Part shown: piece by piece, positions 1-5,980 of the stretch | Layout: the number at the start of each line of letters is the position of its first letter | Position numbering within the stretch: the stretch's first letter is position 1 | DNA from: Candidatus Amesbacteria bacterium | Lineage (GTDB): Bacteria > Patescibacteriota > Microgenomatia > CAZETR01 > Amesbacteraceae | Assembly: GCA_030681075.1 (NCBI GenBank) | Contig: JAUXUE010000064.1 | Span: forward strand, 1 to 8,634 | DNA length: 8,634 bases | Direction of reading: 5' to 3' | Translations under genes and position numbers: made by a program | Notes under the pieces: generated by a model | Seen by the model: the letters and a program-made list of their open reading frames with translations, nothing else | What the model was told of the DNA's origin: nothing | The model's database searches: none

Positions 1-695
1 CCTGGAATATCTTCGGTTATATAACCATCTGTATTTTTTTTGTATTCTCCTTTTTCATCTTTGACTAATTGTTTACCGTCTTGTTTTAGGGTTTGGACAT
101 AGGCTTCCCATTGACGTTTGGCGACCTCGTCGGCTATTTGCTGGGGAGAAAGATCGAGAAAGCTTTGGGGAAGCTGAAACAAACCATTTCCCTGGCCGTC
201 GCATTTGTTTGGACCTTTCCAAGAGCCGCTTTCACAAGTATAAAAACAGCCGTTACCAGAATTCCGGTGTTCCGATCCGTTATCCGCCCATCCATCACAT
301 TGGCCAATCCCTTTGATATTATTTTTTTGTTGTTCTGTAACTTCTTTGCTTTTTAATGCCGCATCGATTGCAATGGCATCATTTCGTTGTTTTTCGAGTA
401 GTGCTTTTGTGGCGGCTTCTGCATCACTAGATCTCTTAGCCGCTTCTTGAGATTGGCGTAAAATTTCATCATCGTTTGGACCGTTTCCCACATAATTTTC
501 TGTATCTTGGTGATAGCTGGGATTGGGGTCACCACCTTCGTAACATCCATGAGTACAAGCACCTTGCTCAGTATATTGGTTACAGACACCATCCCCGCCG
601 TTGTAGCCTGCGCAATTATGACTAGCCCCCACTACGCCTAGGCTTCGTGGGGCAAGTAGTATTAATGCTATTAAAACAGGCAGGAATTTGCGCAT
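1..695 (-). CDS. Secreted cysteine-rich protein, N-terminal part (cut by window edge)
   Basis: The minus strand from ATG at 695-693 stays open for 231 codons to the window edge, so the C-terminus is missing. Residues 1-24 form a signal peptide: two basic residues, a hydrophobic core (FLPVLIALILLA) and a likely cleavage after VVGA. The mature part has two four-cysteine clusters (C28, C38, C47, C51 and C133, C150, C154, C165). Between them is an acidic/basic, Ala/Gln-rich helical stretch (about 76-126) that may be a coiled coil. The even number of cysteines suggests disulfides outside the membrane. The start follows the stop of the upstream gene by 1 nt, and an in-frame stop lies 15 nt upstream of that ATG. 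I do not recognise a family. The two genes look co-transcribed. Plus-strand and other minus-strand frames here are broken and lack sensible protein features. Confidence 0.8.
   Translation of the reverse strand, partial: MRKFLPVLIALILLAPRSLGVVGASHNCAGYNGGDGVCNQYTEQGACTHGCYEGGDPNPSYHQDTENYVGNGPNDDEILRQSQEAAKRSSDAEAATKALLEKQRNDAIAIDAALKSKEVTEQQKNNIKGIGQCDGWADNGSEHRNSGNGCFYTCESGSWKGPNKCDGQGNGLFQLPQSFLDLSPQQIADEVAKRQWEAYVQTLKQDGKQLVKDEKGEYKKNTDGYITEDIP
627..652. repeat. Imperfect 26-bp palindrome in signal-peptide codons
   Basis: CCCCAC at 627-632 pairs with GTGGGG at 647-652. The interior pairs as well, except at two positions, giving 11 of 13 base pairs centred at 639/640. It lies in the signal-peptide codons of the secreted protein. 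No T-run follows in the transcript sense, so it is not a typical terminator. It could form an mRNA hairpin near the start of translation or be chance. Confidence 0.4.
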
Positions 696-696
696 A

Positions 697-1257
697 TTAG
701 AACTTGAGAGTTAAAGCCACGGCAGTGGGGAAGCTAACGCTTAGAGATTCATCGTACGAAAAAAGCAATTCTTTGTATGTTCTAAGGTCTTCATCATCCA
801 CAAACACGCTATAGCCCACGAGCTTATCTTGCTCACTTACAAAATCAACCAAGCCTACGGCGCGATATGAACCCAATTCTTTGTTTAGCCAGAGCCTAAC
901 AAGCTTGGAATACGGCAGGTTTTCTATACGGGTAAAGACAAAAGTCTTTTTAATCTTCTCATCGTATTTGAGGAAAGCTACACCTTTGAGATTGAATTCG
1001 GGGATATCAATGTTTTGGATTTCGGAAGAGTCGTTGTAGAGAGCGAGTAAATTGTGAAATAGTTTTTTGGTCTGATAAGCGTTTGGATCAGTCTGAAACT
1101 CGGTGACTGCAGGTTGGCTTCTAAAAATATTTAGATTAGTGGTAAATCCGGTCCAAGCTTTGGTAAATATATCTTGCTTTTGGTTGACCAAAGTGAGGCC
1201 CACTACCAGACCAACGACTAACAACAAAATGCTGACGACTTTTATTTTTGAAGGCAT
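697..1257 (-). CDS. Membrane-anchored protein, possible RskA-like (anti-sigma) outer domain
   Basis: The product is 186 residues with one N-terminal membrane helix (about residues 5-24, SKIKVVSILLLVVGLVVGL). The rest has no further hydrophobic segment and is probably extracytoplasmic. Residues about 90-186 read as a beta-rich domain: a strand with KKTFVFTRIENLP, then RLWLN, then AVGLVDF, ending in FPTAVALTLKF. This order resembles the C-terminal RskA/anti-sigma-K domain (LP..Y.LWL..G....G.......PTG.V). That match is by eye and weak, and the N-terminal sigma-binding zinc-finger domain of such proteins is absent. It lies 44 nt behind rplA and 1 nt before the secreted Cys-rich gene, so it likely pairs with the latter at the cell surface. 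The ATG at 1257 has a GATAAT box 7 nt upstream. Confidence 0.75.
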   Translation of the reverse strand: MPSKIKVVSILLLVVGLVVGLTLVNQKQDIFTKAWTGFTTNLNIFRSQPAVTEFQTDPNAYQTKKLFHNLLALYNDSSEIQNIDIPEFNLKGVAFLKYDEKIKKTFVFTRIENLPYSKLVRLWLNKELGSYRAVGLVDFVSEQDKLVGYSVFVDDEDLRTYKELLFSYDESLSVSFPTAVALTLKF

Positions 1258-1264
1258 TATTAAA

Positions 1265-1293
1265 ATTATCTGTCGCGCGCGGCCTCAATGCAA
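1265..1293 (-). promoter_or_regulatory. Possible promoter for the membrane protein/secreted protein pair
   Basis: On the minus strand a GATAAT box (1270-1265) lies 17 nt after TTGCAT (1293-1288) and 7 nt before the ATG at 1257. The -10 is a 5/6 match to consensus and the -35 is poor (3/6). If it is used, the message would start at or next to the ATG. This would let the pair be expressed independently of rplA. Confidence 0.35.
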
Positions 1294-1301
1294 GTAGGAG
1301 A

Positions 1302-2063
1302 TTATGGGTTTAGTTTTACGGCAGGACTCATCGTTGATTTTAATATCACTTTTTTGATTCGGCCAGCAGGTAAGACTGCCATGACTGCTGATATGTTTTG
1401 AGACAGTTGATCATCGGTCATAGCCATTTTACCAACGACCAAATGCACAGCCGGTCCGTCTTTGTCGGTTTTGAGTTTCATGGTGGTGTCCGAAGACAGT
1501 CTCTTGATTGCCAGATCGACATTTTCGGTGACAGTTCCGTTTTTGGGATTGGGCATGAGCCCTTTGGGACCCAAAACCTTGGCATATTTGACGAGCTTGC
1601 CCATCTGGGCAGGAGTTGCGACCAAAATATCAAAATCAAATTTTCCTTGAGCAATTGCTTCAATCACTTCGTCACTTACTTCCACGATTTTTTTAGCCTT
1701 ACCAGGCAATTTGTGTGGCAGTTCGATATCTTTTGACCAATTCCTGTCAGCAAGCGTAATATGCATTTCGACACTGCCTCCAAACTTAGCCAACGATATC
1801 TTCCTAATTAGATTGATACCTTCTGAAATAGAATGACCGATCTCAACGGGAACCAATTTTTTAAATTCTATATATTTTTTTGATCGTGTCTTTGCCGCTT
1901 TTATTCTTTTTACTTTTACTTCTGTGACTGTGACTGTCTCCTGTGACTTATTATCTGTGACTTTGCCGTCACGCAACTTCTTCTGTTCTTTTTGGACAGC
2001 TTTCTTCTCCTTCAAAGCGGATTCATTTTCTGTTCCTAGTATTGATACTTTCTTTTTACCCAT
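1302..2063 (-). CDS. rplA: Ribosomal protein L1 (uL1), extended N-terminus and shortened domain II
   Basis: L1 forms the mobile stalk near the ribosomal E site, binds 23S rRNA and in many bacteria represses its own operon. The 253-residue product has a family signature at residues about 156-179 (KLVKYAKVLGPKGLMPNPKN followed by GTVT) and the typical end KKVILKSTMSPAVKLN (237-252). Residues 1-62 are a lysine-rich extension absent from the roughly 230-residue E. coli protein. Between LPH (115-117) and DFDIL there are about 17 fewer residues than in E. coli. The missing part corresponds to the strand-helix-strand around VAVFTQG in domain II. The reading frame is intact, so this is an evolved deletion. 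The gene is separated from rplK, its usual upstream partner, by about 3.5 kb. No Shine-Dalgarno is visible. Confidence 0.97.
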   Translation of the reverse strand: MGKKKVSILGTENESALKEKKAVQKEQKKLRDGKVTDNKSQETVTVTEVKVKRIKAAKTRSKKYIEFKKLVPVEIGHSISEGINLIRKISLAKFGGSVEMHITLADRNWSKDIELPHKLPGKAKKIVEVSDEVIEAIAQGKFDFDILVATPAQMGKLVKYAKVLGPKGLMPNPKNGTVTENVDLAIKRLSSDTTMKLKTDKDGPAVHLVVGKMAMTDDQLSQNISAVMAVLPAGRIKKVILKSTMSPAVKLNP

Positions 2064-2070
2064 ATTTTAA

Positions 2071-2189
2071 AAAATTTTCAATTTACAATTTAACAATTTA
2101 CAATAAATTTACAATTATACAATTTTCAAACAATGATCACTGAAGCATTGAAAATTCAATGAAAATTGAAAACTGAAAATTGTAAATTA
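2071..2189. repeat. A+T-rich imperfect palindrome in the rplA leader
   Basis: The left half consists of degenerate units of about 7 nt (TTTTCAA, TTTACAA and variants). The right half carries their complements (TTGAAAA, TTGTAAA). The centre is CAATG-N10-CATTG at 2131-2150. A close relative lies upstream of rplK at 5981-6098. In the rplA transcript it would occupy almost the whole leader and could fold into a long A-U hairpin. It separates the rplA and dprA start sites. Together with short flanks it makes up the whole 164-bp intergenic space. Confidence 0.75.
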
Positions 2190-2196
2190 TGCACTG

Positions 2197-2224
2197 ATTA
2201 TACCTGAAGTTATGTTATTGTAAA
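2197..2224 (-). promoter_or_regulatory. Predicted promoter of rplA
   Basis: On the minus strand TTTACA (2224-2219, 5/6 match) and TATAAT (2202-2197, perfect) are separated by 16 nt. Predicted transcription starts near 2190. This leaves a leader of about 127 nt before the rplA ATG, consisting mostly of the A+T-rich palindrome. The -35 box abuts the dprA start codon, so the two divergent genes share a very short control region. Confidence 0.6.
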
Positions 2225-2227
2225 AGA

Positions 2228-3007
2228 GTGAGTAATTTTAACCCTAAATACAAGCTCTATTATCAAGGCGAGTGGGATGAGAGTTTGTTTGCAAAATGTA
2301 TGACTATCGTTGGCAGCAGGCGGATGACCGATTATGGCAGAAGGGTAATTGAGAAAATTGTACCCCAATTGGTCCAAGCTGGTTGGACAATAGTCTCTGG
2401 ATTTATGTATGGAGTCGACCGTGCGGTACACGAAGCAACTCTAGCCTGTGGTGGGCGGACGATTGCAGTCTTGGGATGGGGTGTTAATTGGCAGAAGCTA
2501 GATGATAGAGAATTGAAGTTGGAAGAAGAAATTGTTAATAGTGGGGGATTACTTGTTTCGTTGTGGGAGGAACAAGTTCCGACTCTTTGGACTTTTCCAG
2601 CAAGAGATCGGGTAATGGCTGCTATTGGGCACGAATTAATTGTGATTGAGGCAGGAGTAAAATCGGGGAGTCTGATTACTGCCGAGATGGCCTACAAACT
2701 CAAAAAACCCATCTGGGCAGTGCCGGGACCAATTACTTCGTCGGTTTCACTCGGTACTAACCAACTTATAGCCGATGGTAAGGCAAAGATATACCAGTAT
2801 CACCCCCTTGGTCCCCCTCTTAAATTAAGAGGGGGAAACCCGCAGGAGGGGGAGATACTCGATTTAATTTCCGATCAAGGTCTTGATGTCTCGGAAATTG
2901 CCAGAAGACTAGGACGCCCGGCCTCCGACATCGGCTCAGAATTGACAATGCTTATGTTGAGAGGGGATGTGGAGGAGAGAGAAGGAAAGTATTTTGTGGT
3001 AAAGTAA
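2228..3007 (+). CDS. dprA: DNA processing protein DprA (natural transformation)
   Basis: DprA binds incoming single-stranded DNA in the cytoplasm and loads RecA during transformation. The 259-residue product lacks the N-terminal SAM domain of some homologues and begins with the lead-in to the Rossmann-like domain (TIVGSRR 26-32). It keeps SGF..GVD..VH (57-68), a FPARDRVMAAIG variant of FPRRNRIIAGLS (123-134), SGSLITAE (146-153) and AVPGPITS....GTNQLI (164-181). A winged helix follows at about 208-259. The linker, residues 191-210, is encoded by a palindromic repeat inserted in frame. The GTG at 2228 is chosen because the only earlier in-frame option after the stop at 2195 is a CTG; no Shine-Dalgarno is seen. 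comM follows after 5 nt. In several motifs the usual basic or small residues are replaced (M59, Y61, A125, D127), so function may be altered. Confidence 0.93.
   Translation: MSNFNPKYKLYYQGEWDESLFAKCMTIVGSRRMTDYGRRVIEKIVPQLVQAGWTIVSGFMYGVDRAVHEATLACGGRTIAVLGWGVNWQKLDDRELKLEEEIVNSGGLLVSLWEEQVPTLWTFPARDRVMAAIGHELIVIEAGVKSGSLITAEMAYKLKKPIWAVPGPITSSVSLGTNQLIADGKAKIYQYHPLGPPLKLRGGNPQEGEILDLISDQGLDVSEIARRLGRPASDIGSELTMLMLRGDVEEREGKYFVVK
2799..2856. repeat. Palindromic element, in-frame copy inside dprA
   Basis: The core has perfect 11-bp arms around a single central A (2813-2823 and 2825-2835), starting CCCCCTCTTAA. Outer arms ATCACCCCC (2799-2807) and GGGGGAGAT (2848-2856) pair with a single mismatch. 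The element shares the 15-bp core CTCTTAAATTAAGAG and the same outer mismatch position with the copy at 4523-4582. It is read through as DprA residues 191-210 (YHPLGPPLKLRGG and onward) without breaking the frame, exactly between the two folded domains. Confidence 0.85.
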
Positions 3008-3012
3008 AAAGA

Positions 3013-4524
3013 ATGTTGGTGAAAATTAAGTCGGTTGCAAATGTGGGCTTGGAAACGACAGCTATAGAAGTAGAGGTGGATGTTGCATCACAGGGTTTTC
3101 CTGGATTTAATATTGTGGGACTTGCCAGCAAAGCGGTAGAAGAAGCTCGGGAACGGGTCAAGACTGCTATTACCAATAGTGGCTTTGATTTTCCACCCAA
3201 AAAAATTACTGTCAATCTGGCTCCGGCTGATATTCCCAAAGATGGCGCTGCTTATGATCTGCCAATAGCGGTTGGGATATTAGCGGCTAGTGCTCAGTGC
3301 TCAGAGAAAAGTACTCAGGGAGCCATTTTCTTTGGTGAATTAAGTTTAGATGGGAGCTTGAGACATACAAAAGGAGTTTTACTTGTGGGACTTTATGCAA
3401 AGAATAATGCCATATACGTCCCCATAGAGTCTGCAAATGAGGCTGCTGTTGTGGATAATGTTACTGTGTACCCAGTCAGAAATCTACGAGAATTAGTAGA
3501 CCATTTTCAGGATATCAAAAAAATAGAGCCCCTAAAACATATCGAGATTCAAGAATTGGTGATAGATGCAAATTTTGAAGTGGATTTGGTCGATGTAGCT
3601 GGGCAAGAGCAAGCCAAGCGAGCCCTGACAATTGCTGCTGCTGGTGGACACAATCTCTTGATGTTTGGACCTCCCGGTACCGGTAAAACCATGCTGGCCA
3701 AAGGCATGGCTGGAATTTTACCCCCGCTATCGTCACTAGAAGCTCTCGAAGTTACCAGAATTTATTCTGTGGCAGGTTTGTTGGATTCTGGTGAATCATT
3801 GGTTCGCAGACGTCCTTATCGTCATCCCCATCATGGAGTATCACCAGCCGGTATGGTGGGTGGGGGATCAAACCCACTTCCTGGAGAAGTCTCTTTATCG
3901 CACTTGGGTGTTTTGTTTTTAGATGAAATGGCCGAATTTCCCAGATCTGTCTTGGAATCATTACGGCAACCTATGGAAGATGGCACGGTCAGCATTGTCC
4001 GGGCTTCTGCTCACGTTTCTTATCCCGCCAGTTTTACATTGCTGGCTGCTGTCAATCCCTGCCCGTGTGGATATTTGGGCCATCCTAGGCGCGAATGTAA
4101 ATGTACTGACAAAATGATCAGAAAATATCGCTCACGCATTTCTGGGCCGATTCTAGATCGTATTGACTTGCATGTGCATGTTCCGGCGGTAGAAATAGAA
4201 AAGTTGGACAGTTCTGCAGTTGGCCAGTCAAGTTTGAATATTCGTAACCAAGTTATATTAGTTCGTAAAATTCAGGAAATTAGATTCAAGGATGAAAAGA
4301 TATATACCAATTCTCAAATGGGCAATAAACATGTCAAGAAATATTGTGAGCTAATGCCAGATGCCCAGAGAATTCTGAAATTAGCTGTCGAAAAGTTTGA
4401 TCTGTCCGCCCGCAGTTATTTTAGATTAATAAAAGTATCTAGAACTATTGCTGACTTGGACAATTGCGACAAAATTCTCGTCAATCATATGGCCGAGGCG
4501 TTGCAATATAGGCAACAGATATAA
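3013..4524 (+). CDS. comM: ComM/YifB-family AAA+ ATPase (Mg-chelatase-like)
   Basis: ComM is a hexameric helicase that promotes branch migration during integration of transforming DNA. The 503-residue product has the usual family length and order. It has an N-terminal ChlI-like domain (about 1-165, with GFPGFNIVGLASKAVEEARERV and NLAPADIPKDGAAYDLPIA). The AAA+ core has Walker A GPPGTGKT (219-226) and Walker B LFLDE (D304, E305). The family cysteine motif is NPCPCG (348-353), followed by C.C in ECKC, and RYRSRISGP-like and LDRIDLHV segments come next. The C-terminal Mg-chelatase domain ends in RTIADLDN-type sequence. All catalytic parts are present. It starts 5 nt after dprA and is probably co-transcribed and translationally coupled. 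A palindromic element begins over its stop codon. Confidence 0.97.
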   Translation: MLVKIKSVANVGLETTAIEVEVDVASQGFPGFNIVGLASKAVEEARERVKTAITNSGFDFPPKKITVNLAPADIPKDGAAYDLPIAVGILAASAQCSEKSTQGAIFFGELSLDGSLRHTKGVLLVGLYAKNNAIYVPIESANEAAVVDNVTVYPVRNLRELVDHFQDIKKIEPLKHIEIQELVIDANFEVDLVDVAGQEQAKRALTIAAAGGHNLLMFGPPGTGKTMLAKGMAGILPPLSSLEALEVTRIYSVAGLLDSGESLVRRRPYRHPHHGVSPAGMVGGGSNPLPGEVSLSHLGVLFLDEMAEFPRSVLESLRQPMEDGTVSIVRASAHVSYPASFTLLAAVNPCPCGYLGHPRRECKCTDKMIRKYRSRISGPILDRIDLHVHVPAVEIEKLDSSAVGQSSLNIRNQVILVRKIQEIRFKDEKIYTNSQMGNKHVKKYCELMPDAQRILKLAVEKFDLSARSYFRLIKVSRTIADLDNCDKILVNHMAEALQYRQQI

Positions 4525-4582
4525 CTCACCCCCGCTGACGCGTACCCCTCTCTTAAATTAAGAGAGGGGACAGGGGAGAGTT
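4523..4582. repeat. Palindromic element, intergenic copy between comM and yraN
   Basis: A perfect inverted repeat with 12-bp arms CCCCTCTCTTAA (4545-4556) and TTAAGAGAGGGG (4558-4569) surrounds a central A. Outer arms AACTCACCCC (4523-4532) and GGGGAGAGTT (4573-4582) match at 9 of 10 positions. It overlaps the last two bases of the comM stop and takes up nearly all of the 65-bp gap to yraN. No T-run follows, so it is not a standard terminator. Its right arm GGGGAGAG is the only purine-rich, Shine-Dalgarno-like stretch before yraN (about 11 nt from the ATG) and would be paired in the folded mRNA. Confidence 0.88.
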
Positions 4583-4589
4583 ATTTATT

Positions 4590-4946
4590 ATGAAATATTT
4601 TAATAGAAAGACTGGTGAAATCGGTGAGAGCCTGGCATTGGAATATTTACAGAGATTGGGTTACGAGTTGATTTTGCGCAACTATCACACTCGATTTGGC
4701 GAAATAGACCTCATAATGAGAGATAAAGAGACGACTGTATTTGTGGAGGTAAAGGCCAAAAAGACCGAGGATTGGGGTACTCCGGAGGAAATGTTTACTC
4801 AAAGCAAGTACCGCAAAGTCAAACGCATGGCCACTTTATATCTTCACGGAAAAGAGGTAATTTGCAGAATTGATATGGTAGCTGTCGATCTCTTTTCCGA
4901 TCCACCGGCTCTCCGCCACTATCCCAATGTAATATTTTTAAGTTAA
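4590..4946 (+). CDS. yraN: YraN/UPF0102 family endonuclease-like protein
   Basis: The 118-residue product matches the small UPF0102 (YraN) family in length and motifs. The N-terminal helix has GEIGESLALEYLQRLGYELI (9-28), followed by N-R and then GEIDLI (37-42) and VFVEVKAK (50-57). E38, D40, E53 and K55 give the PD-(D/E)XK nuclease arrangement; the family's cellular role is not settled. YraN genes are often neighbours of comM and dprA, so the trio supports a shared role in DNA uptake or recombination. The ATG at 4590 comes 7 nt after the palindromic element. The last 9 nt overlap, tail to tail, the end of the antitoxin gene on the other strand, leaving no room for a terminator between them. 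Confidence 0.93.
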   Translation: MKYFNRKTGEIGESLALEYLQRLGYELILRNYHTRFGEIDLIMRDKETTVFVEVKAKKTEDWGTPEEMFTQSKYRKVKRMATLYLHGKEVICRIDMVAVDLFSDPPALRHYPNVIFLS

Positions 4947-5219
4947 AGATATATTGAGTTTACACCCCAGCGCTACTGAAACTTTGTTCAAAAAATTCAG
5001 GCTTGGATTATACCCCCCTGATTCCAGTCTCGAAATAGCACTTTGTTTGGTTTTTATTTTAGCCGCCAGCTGCGCCTGTGAATAGCCTTTCTTAAGCCGG
5101 TTTGCGATGACTTGTCTAATTAATCTGTACTCGGGTTCCAGCCGATCATATTCAGCTTTCACTTCAGGATCTTTTAAAAGTTCTTTCCTAAGATCTCTCC
5201 AATTATTATAATATTTCAT
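4938..5219 (-). CDS. HigA-type XRE antitoxin (toxin partner broken)
   Basis: The 93-residue product has a helical N-terminus (WRDLRKELLKDPEVKAEYDRL), which is usual for HigA-like antitoxins. A helix-turn-helix follows at about residues 46-68 (YSQAQLAAKIKTKQSAISRLESG), and then NPSLNFLNKVSVALG. Such proteins neutralise a RelE/HigB-fold mRNA interferase and repress their own operon. I chose ATG 5219 over a TTG two codons earlier because a TGA-TAATAT box stands 6 nt before the ATG. The upstream gene is a HigB-like toxin remnant (5243-5498), in the toxin-first order typical of higBA. The antitoxin itself looks intact, so it may be an orphan regulator or may counter toxins elsewhere. It overlaps yraN by 9 nt. 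Confidence 0.88.
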   Translation of the reverse strand: MKYYNNWRDLRKELLKDPEVKAEYDRLEPEYRLIRQVIANRLKKGYSQAQLAAKIKTKQSAISRLESGGYNPSLNFLNKVSVALGCKLNISLT

Positions 5220-5225
5220 AGTCAA

Positions 5226-5253
5226 ATATTATCACGTATATGTTATATGTCAA
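5226..5253 (-). promoter_or_regulatory. Predicted promoter/operator of the antitoxin gene
   Basis: Minus strand: TTGACA (5253-5248, perfect), a 16-nt spacer, then TAATAT (5231-5226) preceded by TGA (extended -10). The -10 ends 6 nt before the ATG at 5219, so the message may be leaderless. The spacer holds a tandem heptamer ACATATA ACATATA, a possible HigA-binding site. The promoter overlaps the end of the toxin remnant and would allow the antitoxin to be made alone. Confidence 0.5.
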
Positions 5254-5498
5254 GAGACGATTTAATTCGTAAAGCCTGATTAATATCTTGTAGCGGTGCC
5301 TTTTGTGACTTTTTTATAAACCCGTGCAGTAAATAGGCATTATTATTCCCAAAACAATAGAATATTCTTATTTCTTGTTTACCTTAATTGATTTCCAAAT
5401 TCTTCTAATAAATCAATTACCTGTGTAACTTTACCCAAAGGTATTTCGTCCAAAGATCTGATAAAATCGGTGACTTTCGGATTCGGAACGATGTTCAT
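5243..5498 (-). pseudogene. Broken HigB/RelE-like toxin (internal deletion and frameshift)
   Basis: From ATG 5498 the minus strand reads MNIVPNPKVTDFIRSLDEIP and on to LLEEFGNQLR, then stops at 5381-5379. This matches the N-terminus of the Gp49-like HigB toxins (V..F..SL......K....ID LLEEFG..L). In another frame, from about 5383 to the stop at 5245-5243, comes the family's C-terminal half: GKQEIRIFYCF, then AYLLHGFIKKSQKAP and a final helix QALRIK. The middle of the domain, about 15-20 residues normally reading like L..GL.ELR, is missing at the junction. A deletion whose length is not a multiple of three is the simplest explanation. The remnant sits directly upstream of the intact antitoxin. 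It should be inactive unless the frame is restored by slippage, for which I see no clear signal. Confidence 0.82.
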
Positions 5499-5539
5499 AA
5501 CTTAATATTATCATTTTGTGACTTTGGGTGAGGGAAGAA

Positions 5540-5971
5540 TTAGCTGGTCGCGACCTTAATTCCCATACTCCTTGCTGTCCCAGTGACCGATCTCATGGCA
5601 GCGTCGAGTGAGCCGTCATTCATATCCTTAATTTTATCTTCCGCGATTTGCTTGACCTGAGCCAAGGTCAATGTCGCCACGATTTCACTTCCTGGCTTTT
5701 TAGATGCTTCTTTCAACCCCAATACTTTCTTGATCATAGCCGAGACTGGAGGCAATTTGGTGACAAAGGTAAATGTCCGGTCATCATAGACTGTAATGAC
5801 AGCTGGGATTATATTGCCTTTTTGTTCTTTGGTTTTGTCATTGTATTGTTTGACAAATTCCATAATTGGAACTCCATGCTGACCCAAAGCAGGTCCCACA
5901 GGAGGAGCAGGAGTAGCCTCACCAGCTGGTAAATTAAGCTTTAGAATGACTTTTATTTTGCGTGCTGCCAT
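5540..5971 (-). CDS. rplK: Ribosomal protein L11 (uL11)
   Basis: L11 binds the GTPase-associated region of 23S rRNA and takes part in factor binding and stringent-response sensing. The 143-residue product has normal length. The N-terminal domain has PAGEATPAPPVGPALGQHGV (15-34) and IMEFVKQYND. The proline-rich hinge region KLPPVSAMIKK follows. The C-terminal rRNA-binding domain ends with MRSVTGTARSMGIKV (126-140). It follows nusG in the usual order, but the 136-nt gap is filled by an A+T-rich palindrome. The expected next gene, rplA, is displaced to 2063. No clear terminator follows, and the broken toxin gene starts 42 nt downstream on the same strand, so read-through into the higBA remnant is possible. 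Confidence 0.98.
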   Translation of the reverse strand: MAARKIKVILKLNLPAGEATPAPPVGPALGQHGVPIMEFVKQYNDKTKEQKGNIIPAVITVYDDRTFTFVTKLPPVSAMIKKVLGLKEASKKPGSEIVATLTLAQVKQIAEDKIKDMNDGSLDAAMRSVTGTARSMGIKVATS

Positions 5972-5980
5972 ATTGTTTTA

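Noticed and set aside
93..592. Two ORFs (93-356 plus and 353-592 minus) as separate genes
   Set aside because: Both are shadows of the 231-codon secreted-protein frame, which has a signal peptide, patterned cysteines and coupling to its upstream gene.
2210..2431. Minus-strand 73-codon ORF opposite dprA
   Set aside because: It is antisense to well-conserved DprA codons and has no recognisable features.
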